Source: Burkholderiales bacterium
GTDB taxonomy: Bacteria > Pseudomonadota > Gammaproteobacteria > Burkholderiales > Burkholderiaceae_C
Assembly: GCA_016223165.1 (NCBI GenBank)
Contig: JACRPO010000005.1
Location: 186,001-250,000, forward strand
DNA: 64,000 nt
Direction of reading: 5' to 3'
The notes below the pieces were generated by a model. That model ran no database searches. It was not told the origin of the DNA and saw only the letters and a list, made by a program, of their open reading frames with translations. Position numbers and translations under genes: made by a program. Positions within the stretch are counted from its first letter, which is position 1. Each line of letters begins with the position of its first letter. This document shows, in pieces, positions 17,614 to 25,298 of the stretch.

Positions 17614-19041
17614 CTACGCGAAGCGCACGTACTCGAAATCGACCGGCTGGCGGTTGATTCCGAGCGCCGGCGGCGCAATCCAGTTGGCGAACTTCCCCGG
17701 CTGCACGACGCGGCCCATGAGGCCGGCGACGAAGGCGCGGTCGCCGGCGCTGGGCAGCCACTGGTCGACCTTGGCCTTCCACTCGGCCTCGCTCACCACC
17801 TGGCCTTCGGGCGAGACCTTGAGGCCCGCGAGGCCGCCGATGTTGCGGTGGAAGGCCTTGTGCGGCGCCTTCAGCCGGAACGGGATGCCGGCCTTCTCGA
17901 TGACCTTGTTCCAGCGCTCGATGCCGGCGATGCTGTCCTTGATGTAGTCGTCGCGGAGCACCTCGTTGAGCGCGTTGAGCATCGGCACCTCCTTCTCGTG
18001 CAGCGCGCCGTCCTTGGCCTGCAGCACGCGGTAGGTCTGGCCGCGCAGCTGGTGGTCGTCGGCCCGCTTGCCTTCCTCGTAGCGGCCCTTGAGGCCGGTG
18101 CTGTAGAAGGTGGCGGCGTTGCTGCTCTCGTCGGCGCCGAAGAGGTCGATGGTGACGCTGAAGTGGAAGTTGAGGTAGCGCTGCAGCGTCGGCAGGTCGA
18201 CGACGCCGGCTTCGCGCAGCTTCTTCGGGTCGTCGGTCTTCAGCTCGTTCATCACCTGGCAGGTGCGCTGCACGACGCGCGAGACGCCGCTCTCGCCCAC
18301 GAACATGTGGTGCGCCTCTTCGGTGAGCATGAACTTGGTCGTGCGCGCCAGCGGGTCGAAGCTGCTCTCAGCGAGCGCGCAGAGCTGGAACTTGCCGTCG
18401 CGGTCGGTGAAGTAGGTGAACATGAAGAACGAGAGCCAGTCGGGCGTCGGCTCGTTGAAGGCCTGCAGGATGCGCGGGTTGTTCTCCTGGCCGCTGCGAC
18501 GCTCGAGCAGGGCCTCGCCTTCCTCGCGGCCGTCGCGGCCGAAGTACTTGTGCAGCAGGTAGACCATGGCCCACAGGTGCCGGCCTTCCTCGACGTTGAC
18601 CTGGAAGAGGTTGCGCAGGTCGTACATGCTCGGCGCGGTGAGGCCGAGGTGGCGCTGCTGCTCGACGCTGGCGGGTTCGGTGTCGCCCTGCGTGACGATG
18701 ATGCGGCGCAGGTTCGCGCGGTACTCGCCGGGGACGTCCTGCCAGGCGGCCTCGCCCTTGTGGTCGCCGAAGTGGATCTTGCGATCCTTCTCGCCCGGGT
18801 TGAGGAAGATGCCCCAGCGGTACTCGGGCATCTTGACGTAGCCGAACTGCGCCCAGCCCTGCGGGTCGACGCTCACCGCGGTGCGCAGGTAGACGTCGAA
18901 GTCCTGGCTGCCTTCGGGCCCCATGTCGTTCCACCAGCTCAGGTAGTTGGGCTGCCACTGCTCGAGCGCGCGCTGCAGCGTGCGGTCTTCGCCGAGGTTG
19001 ACGTTGTTGGGGATCTTCTCGCTGTAGTCGATGGTGCTCAC
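17614..19041 (-). CDS. boxB: BoxB, di-iron oxygenase component of benzoyl-CoA 2,3-epoxidase (copy 1)
   Basis: 475 aa, the family length. It epoxidises benzoyl-CoA with O2 and electrons from BoxA. Candidate di-iron ligands are in TEPASVEQQ (Glu122), [10 protein letters not shown] (Glu151, His155), TYFTDRDGK and [11 protein letters not shown] (Glu/His near 241-245). The start is GTG (19039-19041) with GGAGA six bases upstream. It lies between boxC and boxA. Compared with the second boxB at 50873-52366, this copy has the short canonical N-terminus before PNNVNL. Confidence 0.96.
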   Translation of the reverse strand: MSTIDYSEKIPNNVNLGEDRTLQRALEQWQPNYLSWWNDMGPEGSQDFDVYLRTAVSVDPQGWAQFGYVKMPEYRWGIFLNPGEKDRKIHFGDHKGEAAWQDVPGEYRANLRRIIVTQGDTEPASVEQQRHLGLTAPSMYDLRNLFQVNVEEGRHLWAMVYLLHKYFGRDGREEGEALLERRSGQENNPRILQAFNEPTPDWLSFFMFTYFTDRDGKFQLCALAESSFDPLARTTKFMLTEEAHHMFVGESGVSRVVQRTCQVMNELKTDDPKKLREAGVVDLPTLQRYLNFHFSVTIDLFGADESSNAATFYSTGLKGRYEEGKRADDHQLRGQTYRVLQAKDGALHEKEVPMLNALNEVLRDDYIKDSIAGIERWNKVIEKAGIPFRLKAPHKAFHRNIGGLAGLKVSPEGQVVSEAEWKAKVDQWLPSAGDRAFVAGLMGRVVQPGKFANWIAPPALGINRQPVDFEYVRFA

Positions 19042-19074
19042 TGCAGGTCTCCGATGCGATGAATGAGGTGAATT

Positions 19075-19164
19075 CAGCCCAGTGGCCGCGGCGGAACCGG
19101 CTTTGCCGGGCCGCTCGCGGTGCCCCCTGGGGGGAGGCGGCCGCCAGGCCGCTTCGGGGGAGCG
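19075..19164. repeat. GC-rich intergenic repeat, family A copy 1
   Basis: This roughly 90-bp stretch fills the gap between the boxC stop and the boxB leader. It closely matches 28926-29011 over its whole length: shared blocks include GGCGGAACCGGCT, TGCCGGGCCGCT and GCGGTGCCCCCTGG, followed by a short GC-rich stem. It can fold into strong hairpins and may act as an mRNA stabiliser or partial terminator between boxC and boxB. Such elements are scattered in Burkholderiales genomes. Confidence 0.8.
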
Positions 19165-20880
19165 TCATACCCGGTTCCAGTCGAACGCAGCCTTGTCGCC
19201 CTTGCCGTAGACCTTGAGCGCGCCCTTCTCGCCCACGGCGTTGGGGCGCTGGAAGATCCAGTTCTGCCAGGCGGTGAGGCGGCCGAAGACGCGGGTGAAC
19301 ATGTTCTCGGGGCCGTTGAAGCGCAGGTTGGCTTCCATGCCGGTGAGGGCGTCGGGGCTCATCGCCACGCGCTCCTCGATGGCGATGCGGGTCTCGTCGG
19401 CCCAGTCGATGTCGTCGGGGGCGCTGGTGACGAGGCCGAGCGCCAGCGCCGCGTCGGCGTCCAGCGCCTGCCCGGCCTGGCCTTTCGCGGTGTCTTGCGA
19501 CACCGCGCGCACGGCCTCGAGCGCCGGCTGCTCGTCGTAGAAGCGGCGCCCGAGGCGGCTCTGGCCGGTGACCATCGGGTACAGACCGAAGTTGGTGTCG
19601 CCGACGGTGATCTTCGGCGCCTTGTCGGCATCGTCGGGCAGCGCCAGGTGGTAGCTGCGGTCGCAGGCCAGCGCGAGCTCGAGCAGCGTGCCGGCGAAGC
19701 ACGAGCCCGGCTGGATGAGCGCGAAGAGGCTGCGGCTGCTCACGTCGAGCCGGCTGAAGGTGCGGCGCAGGAGGCCGATGGTCTCGCGCACGAGCCAATG
19801 GTCCTTGTGCGCGAGCAGCACCCGGTCCATCTCGAGCACGGCGGCCGCCTCGCCCTGGGTCTTGACCAGCCAGGTGCCGATGTCGAGCTCGTTGGTGCGC
19901 ATCGAGAGGATGGCGTCTTCGAGTTCGCGCGCCAGGGCGAGCGGGTACCACGCGGCGCCGGCCGCCTCGATGGCGGCGATGTCCCTGGGCTGCGCGCCGG
20001 ATCGCGCGTCCGGGCCCTTCACGGTGAACGTGGCGACGCGGCGCGCGCGGTCGATCTCGATCGTGACGTGGGAGTAGCGCAGCGCATCGGCTTCGATGCT
20101 GCGCGCCAGGGGCGTGAGCGCCACGCCCTTGGCTGATGCAGGGCGGTCGCTCTGCTTGGCGAGCTCGAGCGCGCGCTCCTGCACCCTGGCCGCGAACTGC
20201 GCCGGCTTGGCGATGTCGTCGACGAGGCGCCAGTCCTTGGCCTTCTGGCCGCGCACGCCCTCGGTGGTGGTGCAGAAGATGTCGGCGAGGTCGTGCCGCA
20301 CATGGCGCTTGTCGGTGACGCGGGTGAGGCCGCCGGTGCCGGGCAGCACGCCCAGCAGCGGCACCTCGGGCAGGCTGACGGCGCTGTTGCGGTCGTCGAC
20401 GAGCAGGATCTCGTCGCAGGCGAGCGCGAGCTCGTAGCCGCCGCCGGCGCAGGCGCCGTTGACGGCGGCGAGGAACTTCAGGCCGCTCGTGCGGCTGCTG
20501 TCCTCGAAGCCGTTGCGCGTCTCGTTCGTGAACTTGCAGAAGTTCACCTTCCAGGCGTGGCTCGAGACGCCGAGCATGAAGATGTTGGCGCCGGAGCAGA
20601 ACACCTTGTCCTTGGCGCTGGTGACGACCACCGTGCGCACCTCGGGGTGCTCGAAGCGGATGCGGTTGACGGCGTCGTTGAGCTCGATGTCGACGCCGAG
20701 GTCGTAGCTGTTGAGCTTGAGCTTGTAGCCCGGGCGCAGGCCGGCGTTCTCGTCGAAGTCGGCGGCGAGCGTGGCTACCGGCCCCTCGAACGTGAGCTTC
20801 CAGTGGCGGTACTGGCTCGGGTGCGTCTGGTAGTCGACACGCGGCGGCGTGCTGGCGGTCGGGCTCGGGGTCTGGCTCAC
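19165..20880 (-). CDS. boxC: BoxC, 2,3-epoxybenzoyl-CoA dihydrolase
   Basis: 571 aa, the unusually long crotonase-family enzyme specific to the box pathway. It hydrolyses the epoxide ring to 3,4-dehydroadipyl-CoA semialdehyde and formate. The first crotonase-like core shows VFCSGANIFMLG and AVNGACAGGGYELALACDE; a second, degenerate crotonase-like half follows (PGSCFAGTLLELALACDRS). AGGAGA precedes the ATG. It is the promoter-proximal gene of the operon boxC-boxB-boxA-hydratase-dehydrogenase-MaoC-thiolase. Confidence 0.96.
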   Translation of the reverse strand: MSQTPSPTASTPPRVDYQTHPSQYRHWKLTFEGPVATLAADFDENAGLRPGYKLKLNSYDLGVDIELNDAVNRIRFEHPEVRTVVVTSAKDKVFCSGANIFMLGVSSHAWKVNFCKFTNETRNGFEDSSRTSGLKFLAAVNGACAGGGYELALACDEILLVDDRNSAVSLPEVPLLGVLPGTGGLTRVTDKRHVRHDLADIFCTTTEGVRGQKAKDWRLVDDIAKPAQFAARVQERALELAKQSDRPASAKGVALTPLARSIEADALRYSHVTIEIDRARRVATFTVKGPDARSGAQPRDIAAIEAAGAAWYPLALARELEDAILSMRTNELDIGTWLVKTQGEAAAVLEMDRVLLAHKDHWLVRETIGLLRRTFSRLDVSSRSLFALIQPGSCFAGTLLELALACDRSYHLALPDDADKAPKITVGDTNFGLYPMVTGQSRLGRRFYDEQPALEAVRAVSQDTAKGQAGQALDADAALALGLVTSAPDDIDWADETRIAIEERVAMSPDALTGMEANLRFNGPENMFTRVFGRLTAWQNWIFQRPNAVGEKGALKVYGKGDKAAFDWNRV

Positions 20881-20911
20881 GGCGGTCTCCTTGCGGGAAG
20901 GCGTCAGGGTG

Positions 20912-20923
20912 GCACTAAAGTGC
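20912..20923. promoter_or_regulatory. GCA-N6-TGC site downstream of boxC promoter
   Basis: GCACTAAAGTGC, symmetrical except at the centre, lies in the boxC leader, about 20-30 bases after the predicted transcription start. It is the third copy of the motif in this gap. It is a candidate accessory BoxR site. Confidence 0.5.
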
Positions 20924-20946
20924 TTGCTTGGGCGGGATCGGCAAAT

Positions 20947-20958
20947 GCATCATAGTGC
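20947..20958. promoter_or_regulatory. candidate BoxR operator overlapping boxC -10
   Basis: GCATCATAGTGC (minus: GCACTATGATGC) contains the predicted -10 hexamer TATGAT. A repressor bound here would block RNA polymerase. The same arrangement occurs at the boxR and second boxB promoters. Confidence 0.6.
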
Positions 20959-20978
20959 GTGTCATGAGCCGGCGTCAA
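20949..20978 (-). promoter_or_regulatory. predicted sigma70 promoter of the boxC operon
   Basis: On the minus strand, -35 TTGACG (20978-20973), an 18-base spacer and -10 TATGAT (20954-20949) lie about 70 bp before the boxC ATG. Each hexamer matches the sigma70 consensus at five of six positions. Both are framed by GCA-N6-TGC repeats, so the promoter is probably under BoxR control. Confidence 0.6.
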
Positions 20979-20990
20979 GCACTTTGCTGC
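20979..20990. promoter_or_regulatory. candidate BoxR operator abutting boxC -35
   Basis: GCACTTTGCTGC (minus: GCAGCAAAGTGC) ends immediately before the -35 TTGACG. Its start lies 32 bp, about three helical turns, from that of the site over the -10. Confidence 0.5.
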
Positions 20991-21050
20991 ATGCGGCATC
21001 GGCGGGCGGCAGGTCAGCGGGGTCGAGGGCGGTGGGGGGGGTGACGCGGG

Positions 21051-22070
21051 TCAGACCGGCAGCTTCAGCGCCTGGCGCACCAGCTCGCGCAGCGCGGCCT
21101 GCGTTTCCTCGAGGGGCAGGGCGCTGGTGTCGAGCTTGAAGTCGGCCTTCGAATAGAAGGCGGCGCGGCCGGAGAGGATGCTCTTCAGGTCGTCCATGGC
21201 CTCCTTGCTCGCGCCGGCGCCGCGCGTCCCACCCATGGGCCGCATGTCGCCCTGCGCGATGACGCGCTTCATGTGGTCTTCGGGGTCGGCGTGCAGCCAC
21301 ACGGTCGTGCAGTGGGCGAGCAGCAGGTTGAAGGTGGCGGCGTCGGAGACGAGGCCGCCGGGCGTGGCGATGACGGCCTCGGGGTAGAGCTGGATCGCCT
21401 CCTCGAGGGCGCGGCGCTCGTAGCGGCGATAGGCGTTCTGGCCGTACAGCGCCTGGATCTCGGTGATGGTGCAGCCGGCGAACTGCTCGATGTGGCGCGA
21501 CAGCTCGATGAACGGGAAGCCGAGGTCGTCGGCGAGCTTCTGCCCGAGCGTGGACTTGCCCGCGCCGCGCAGGCCGATGAGGGCGACGCGCGAGCTGCGC
21601 GCGACATTGCCGCCGCCGGTGCCGAGCAGTTCGCCGACGGTGATGCGCACGCGGCGCAGCGCTGCTTCGTCGCGGCCCTCGAGCAGCTCGCGCAGGAGCA
21701 GCCATTCGGGCGTGCTGGTGGTGACGTCGCCGATCAGCTCGGCGAGCGAACATTGCAGCGCCTGCGCCACCTGCAGCAGGATGAGGATGGAGGCGTTGCC
21801 GAGGCCGTACTCGAGGTTGGCGAGGTGGCGCTCGGAGACCTCGGCGCTCGCCGCCAGCGCCTTGCGCGTGATGCCGCGCCGCGAGCGCAGCGCGCGCACG
21901 CGTTCGCCCAGCGCGACGAGGAAGGGGTGCTTCGCCTCGTCCGCCGCCACGGGCGCCGGCGCCGGCTTGGCCTTGCGCGCCGCGGGCGCCGGGCGCGACC
22001 CCTTGCGCCGCGCGGCCGCGCCGCGGCCATTCGGGCTGCCGGCGCGGGCATGCAATATATTGCTTGACAT
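21051..22070 (-). CDS. boxR: BoxR/BzdR-type regulator: XRE helix-turn-helix fused to shikimate-kinase-like domain
   Basis: 339 aa from the ATG at 22070. After a Lys/Pro/Ala-rich tail (1-46), an XRE helix-turn-helix (about 50-112: RSRRGITRKALAASAEVSER) is followed by a linker and a shikimate-kinase-like domain (about 160-335) with Walker A GLRGAGKST at 166-174. In Azoarcus, BzdR and BoxR use this domain to bind benzoyl-CoA and release DNA. The gene is divergent from the ligase operon. A predicted promoter whose -10 is at 22104-22109 makes the ATG at 22115 unusable and supports 22070. A GCA-N6-TGC site overlaps this -10, suggesting autorepression. Confidence 0.93.
   Translation of the reverse strand: MSSNILHARAGSPNGRGAAARRKGSRPAPAARKAKPAPAPVAADEAKHPFLVALGERVRALRSRRGITRKALAASAEVSERHLANLEYGLGNASILILLQVAQALQCSLAELIGDVTTSTPEWLLLRELLEGRDEAALRRVRITVGELLGTGGGNVARSSRVALIGLRGAGKSTLGQKLADDLGFPFIELSRHIEQFAGCTITEIQALYGQNAYRRYERRALEEAIQLYPEAVIATPGGLVSDAATFNLLLAHCTTVWLHADPEDHMKRVIAQGDMRPMGGTRGAGASKEAMDDLKSILSGRAAFYSKADFKLDTSALPLEETQAALRELVRQALKLPV
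22052..22063. promoter_or_regulatory. perfect palindromic candidate BoxR operator
   Basis: GCAATATATTGC is a perfect 12-bp palindrome, strikingly AT-rich for this DNA. It directly abuts the plus-strand -35 TTGACA and falls within codons 3-6 of boxR. It best defines the GCA-N6-TGC consensus. Confidence 0.6.
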
Positions 22071-22093
22071 GAATGTGGGCGAATCGGTAGAGT
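22064..22093 (+). promoter_or_regulatory. predicted promoter of the DUF4863/benzoate-CoA ligase operon
   Basis: Consensus -35 TTGACA (22064-22069), an 18-base spacer and -10 TAGAGT (22088-22093) point to the ligase operon. The predicted start near 22100 leaves a leader of about 70 bases before the first ATG. Candidate BoxR sites flank it at 22052 and 22102. Confidence 0.6.
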
Positions 22094-22101
22094 CCGTGCA
22101 G

Positions 22102-22113
22102 GCACAATACTGC
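22102..22113. promoter_or_regulatory. candidate BoxR operator shared by divergent promoters
   Basis: GCACAATACTGC lies over the predicted start site of the plus-strand promoter and covers the minus-strand boxR -10 (TATTGT). Occupancy could repress both directions. Confidence 0.55.
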
Positions 22114-22132
22114 ATCGACCCATCGGTGACAA
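22104..22132 (-). promoter_or_regulatory. predicted promoter of boxR
   Basis: On the minus strand, -35 TTGTCA (22132-22127), a 17-base spacer and -10 TATTGT (22109-22104) would start a transcript near 22096, giving boxR a leader of about 25 bases. Confidence 0.5.
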
Positions 22133-22170
22133 GACCAGGTTGCAGTCGAGTTCATCCGCCGGAGACGTCC

Positions 22171-22698
22171 ATGGCCGAACAGACCCGCCCCGCCTACCCC
22201 AGCAACCCGGTTCACGGTGCCGAGGAAGCCGCCGTTACGCCGACGACCTTCCGGGCGCAGATCGCCGAATTGGCCGTGCAGGTCCAGGGCCGCGCACTCG
22301 ACGCCGCGCTCGACGCCTGGCTCAACGCGCACCATGGCGCCGGCTCCCCCACCTTCGAGGCGCTGCAGCGTTCGTGCCGCGCCGGCGTGCGCGACGGCTG
22401 GCTGTGCGACCGCGAGGGCGGCGGCATCCGCTACGGCCGCATCTTCAAGCCCGCCGCGGACCTTGCCGGCTTCTCGGTCGACGTCGTCGACATGCGCGAC
22501 CTCGCCGGTCCGCACCACACGCACCCGTTGGGCGAGATCGACCTCATCATGCCGGTCGAGGGCGACGCGCAGTTCGACGGCCGGCCCGCCGGCTGGTGCG
22601 TCTACGGCCCCGGCAGCGCGCACCGGCCCACGGTGAGCCGGGGGCGGGCGCTGGTGCTCTACTTGCTGCCGCAGGGACAAATCCAGTTCACGCGCTGA
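22171..22698 (+). CDS. DUF4863 family protein (4-hydroxylaminobenzoate lyase-like)
   Basis: 175 aa with a cupin-like core: GPHHTHPLGEIDLIMPVEG supplies His/Glu metal-ligand candidates, followed by a GWCVYGPGSAHRP strand. I recognise it as the DUF4863 type that includes the p-hydroxylaminobenzoate lyase PnbB; family assignment is from memory. ATG at 22171 is preceded by GGAGA at good spacing; a much longer open frame upstream is antisense to boxR and is ignored. It is the first gene of the plus-strand operon, 60 bp before benzoate-CoA ligase. Its role in benzoate metabolism is unclear; conversion of a substituted benzoate is possible. Confidence 0.8.
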   Translation: MAEQTRPAYPSNPVHGAEEAAVTPTTFRAQIAELAVQVQGRALDAALDAWLNAHHGAGSPTFEALQRSCRAGVRDGWLCDREGGGIRYGRIFKPAADLAGFSVDVVDMRDLAGPHHTHPLGEIDLIMPVEGDAQFDGRPAGWCVYGPGSAHRPTVSRGRALVLYLLPQGQIQFTR

Positions 22699-22758
22699 GC
22701 CGGGCGGTTCGCGCCGGTCGCCGGCGCCGCGTCGATCGACCACATCCAGGAGACAACG

Positions 22759-24384
22759 ATGACCGTGCCGACTCCCTCCACCGAGGTGCCGCCGCCACCC
22801 GAACGCTTCAACATCGCGCAGCACCTGCTGGCCGCGAACGCGGCGCGTGCGGCGAAGGCCGCCTTCGTCGACGACCTGGGCGCGCTGAGTTACGGCCAGC
22901 TCGACGAGCGCGCGCGCCGCGTGGCCGCCGGCCTGCGCGGGCTCGGCCTGAAGCGCGAGGAGCGCGTGCTGCTGCTGATGCTCGACACCACCGACTGGCC
23001 CCCCGCCTTCCTCGGCGCGATGTATGCGGGCGTCGTGCCGGTGGCGGTGAACACGCTGCTCACCGCCGACGACTACGCCTACATGCTCGAGCACTCGCGC
23101 GCGCAGGCGGTGCTCGTCTCCGGTGCGCTGCTGCCGGCCGTGAATGCGGCGATGACCAAGTCCGATCACGAGGTGCAGAAGGTGATCGTGTCGCGACCCC
23201 TGGCCCCGCTCCGCGGGGCCACTTCGGGGGACTCGCCATTGCACCCCGCCGAGGTCGAGTTCGAGGCTTTCGTGGCGGCGCAGTCGCCGCTCGCGCGGCC
23301 GGCGGCCACCGGCGGCGACGACCCGGCGTTCTGGCTCTACTCGTCCGGCTCCACCGGCCGGCCCAAGGGCACGGTGCACTCGCACGCCAACCCCTACTGG
23401 ACGGCGGAGCTGTACGGCAAGGCCGTGCTGCAGCTGAAGGAGAGCGATGTGTGCTTCAGCGCCGCCAAGCTCTTCTTCGCCTATGGCCTGGGCAACGCCT
23501 TGACGTTCCCGATGAGCGTGGGCGCGACGACGCTGCTGATGCCCGAGCGGCCGACGCCGGAGGCCGTGTTCAAGCGCTGGACCGGTGGCGTGAGCGGCCT
23601 CAAGCCCACCGTCTTCTACGGGGCGCCGACGGGCTACGCGGGCATGCTGGCGCATCCGGCGCTGCCGAGGAAGAACGAGGTCGCGCTGCGCCTCGCCTCC
23701 AGTGCCGGCGAGGCGCTGCCGGCGGAGTTGGGCGAGCGCTTCACGGCGCATTTCGGAGTCGAGATCATCGACGGCATCGGCTCCACCGAGATGCTGCACA
23801 TCTTCCTGTCCAACCAGCCCGGCCGCGTGCGCTACGGCACCACCGGCTGGCCGGTGCCCGGCTACGAGATCGAGCTGCGCGGCGAGGGCGGCGCGGCGGT
23901 GCCGGACGGCGAGCCCGGTGACCTCTACATCCAGGGCCCGAGCGCGGCCATGATGTACTGGGGCAACCGCACGAAGACGCGCGAGACCTTCCAGGGCGGC
24001 TGGACGAAGAGCGGCGACAAGTACGTGCGCAACGACGACGGCAGCTACACCTACAGCGGCCGCAGCGACGACATGCTCAAGGTGAGCGGCATCTACGTCA
24101 GCCCCTTCGAGGTCGAGGCCACGCTCGTGCAGCACCCGGCCGTGCTCGAGGCGGCGGTGATCGGCGTGCCCGACGCCGAGGGCCTGACCAAGACCAAGGC
24201 CTTCGTCGTGCTGAAGCCCGGCGGCACGGCCACCGAGGACGAGCTGAAGTCCTTCGTGAAGGACCGCCTCGCGCCCTACAAGTACCCGCGCCAGATCGAG
24301 TTCGTGCCCGACCTGCCGAAGACGGCCACCGGCAAGATCCAGCGCTTCAAGCTGCGCGAGCGCGAGCGTGAGGCGCAGGCCTAG
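22759..24384 (+). CDS. benzoate-CoA ligase
   Basis: 541 aa member of the AMP-binding enzymes. Motif A3 is YSSGSTGRPKG at residues 194-204, the adenylate-binding region is DGIGSTEMLHIF, and the C-terminal catalytic lysine is Lys526 in TATGKIQRFK. The overall sequence and AKLFFAYGLGNALTFPM match bacterial benzoate-CoA ligases. These activate benzoate with ATP and CoA to benzoyl-CoA, the substrate of BoxAB and the likely inducer of BoxR. Residues about 145-160 (SRPLAPLRGATSGDSP) are encoded by a GC-rich hairpin resembling the intergenic repeats and may be an in-frame insertion. Confidence 0.95.
   Translation: MTVPTPSTEVPPPPERFNIAQHLLAANAARAAKAAFVDDLGALSYGQLDERARRVAAGLRGLGLKREERVLLLMLDTTDWPPAFLGAMYAGVVPVAVNTLLTADDYAYMLEHSRAQAVLVSGALLPAVNAAMTKSDHEVQKVIVSRPLAPLRGATSGDSPLHPAEVEFEAFVAAQSPLARPAATGGDDPAFWLYSSGSTGRPKGTVHSHANPYWTAELYGKAVLQLKESDVCFSAAKLFFAYGLGNALTFPMSVGATTLLMPERPTPEAVFKRWTGGVSGLKPTVFYGAPTGYAGMLAHPALPRKNEVALRLASSAGEALPAELGERFTAHFGVEIIDGIGSTEMLHIFLSNQPGRVRYGTTGWPVPGYEIELRGEGGAAVPDGEPGDLYIQGPSAAMMYWGNRTKTRETFQGGWTKSGDKYVRNDDGSYTYSGRSDDMLKVSGIYVSPFEVEATLVQHPAVLEAAVIGVPDAEGLTKTKAFVVLKPGGTATEDELKSFVKDRLAPYKYPRQIEFVPDLPKTATGKIQRFKLREREREAQA
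23202..23230. repeat. GC-rich hairpin within benzoate-CoA ligase gene
   Basis: An 8-bp perfect stem GGCCCCGC/GCGGGGCC (23202-23209 and 23213-23220) with a three-base loop is followed by ACTTCGGGGG. This resembles the stem-loop segments of Burkholderiales intergenic repeats but lies inside a reading frame. I infer insertion; convergence is possible. Confidence 0.45.
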
Positions 24385-24388
24385 CGCC

Positions 24389-25258
24389 GTGGCCGAGGAG
24401 GCCTTCGTCGAGATCGATTGGGCGGGGCGTGCGGTGCGCCTCGAAGTGACGTGGTTGAAGGAAGGCACGGAGGCCTCGCCGCTCATCGTCTTCCTGCACG
24501 AGGGCCTGGGCTCGGTGGCGATGTGGCGCGCCTTCCCCGAGCGCCTGTGCCGCGCCGTCGGTGCGCGCGGCCTCGTCTACTCGCGCCCGGGTTATGGCCG
24601 CAGCACGCCGCGTGCGCCGGGCGAGAAGTGGGCACCCGACTTCATGCATCGGCAGGCCTTCGAGGTGCTGCCGGCGCTGCTGGCGGCGTTGCGCGAGCAG
24701 GGCCGGTGGCGGCGCGAGCAGCCGCTGTGGCTCGTCGGCCACAGTGACGGCGGGTCGATCGCTTTGCTGCATGCCGCACAGGCCGCTGGCACCGCTGGCG
24801 CCCCACCGGCCGCTGTCGCCGCAACGGCCGCGGGGCAGGCAGCCGCACCCGCCGGCCTCATCGTGCTCGCCCCGCACATCCTCGTCGAAGACCTCTCGGT
24901 CGCGAGCATCGCCAAGGCACGCGAGGCCTACCTCGGCACCGACCTGCGCGCGCGCCTCGCGCGCTACCACGACGACCCCGATTCCGCCTTCTGGGGCTGG
25001 AACGACGCGTGGCTCGCACCGGATTTCCGCTCGTGGTCGATCGAGGAGGAGATCGGCTCGATCCGCTGCCCGCTGCTGGCGATGCAGGGGCTGGGCGACG
25101 AATACGGTACGCTCGAACAGATCCGCGGCATCGCGCGTCGCGTGCGCCACGCTCGTTTGCTGGAGATCCCGGACTGCGGCCACTCGCCGCACCGCGACCA
25201 GCCCGAGGTGGTGATCGATGCCGTCGCGGCCTTCATGCAGCGAGCGAGCGAGGGGTGA
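24389..25258 (+). CDS. alpha/beta hydrolase of the box operon
   Basis: 289 aa from GTG at 24389; GTG at 24368, overlapping the ligase gene, would add seven residues. Alpha/beta-hydrolase features are the oxyanion region VFLHEGLGSVAMW, the nucleophile elbow GHSDGGSIALLHAAQ and the terminal His in DCGHSPHRDQPE. A short Ala/Pro-rich insert follows the elbow. Related hydrolases often accompany benzoate-CoA ligase genes. A thioesterase or enol-lactonase role protecting CoA pools is plausible but not shown by sequence. It sits between the ligase and the dehydrogenase in one operon. Confidence 0.85.
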   Translation: MAEEAFVEIDWAGRAVRLEVTWLKEGTEASPLIVFLHEGLGSVAMWRAFPERLCRAVGARGLVYSRPGYGRSTPRAPGEKWAPDFMHRQAFEVLPALLAALREQGRWRREQPLWLVGHSDGGSIALLHAAQAAGTAGAPPAAVAATAAGQAAAPAGLIVLAPHILVEDLSVASIAKAREAYLGTDLRARLARYHDDPDSAFWGWNDAWLAPDFRSWSIEEEIGSIRCPLLAMQGLGDEYGTLEQIRGIARRVRHARLLEIPDCGHSPHRDQPEVVIDAVAAFMQRASEG

Positions 25259-25262
25259 TGCC

Positions 25263-25298
25263 ATGACTGAGGCCATGACCGAGGCCATGACAGCGGGC
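25263..25298 (+). repeat. 12-bp in-frame tandem repeat carrying start codons
   Basis: Three units of ATGACYGAGGCC type (the third degenerate, ATGACAGCGGGC) encode Met-Thr-Glu-Ala repeats and multiply the ATG of the dehydrogenase gene. Copy number changes would keep the frame. Confidence 0.7.

Noticed and set aside
22071..22115. Upstream ATG at 22115 for boxR
   Set aside because: The predicted boxR promoter places the transcript start downstream of this codon, and the added residues are not like the family.
20962..24486. Minus-strand open frame of 1174 codons spanning boxR and the ligase operon
   Set aside because: It runs antisense to benzoate-CoA ligase and out of register with boxR; its composition is His/Arg/Gly noise.
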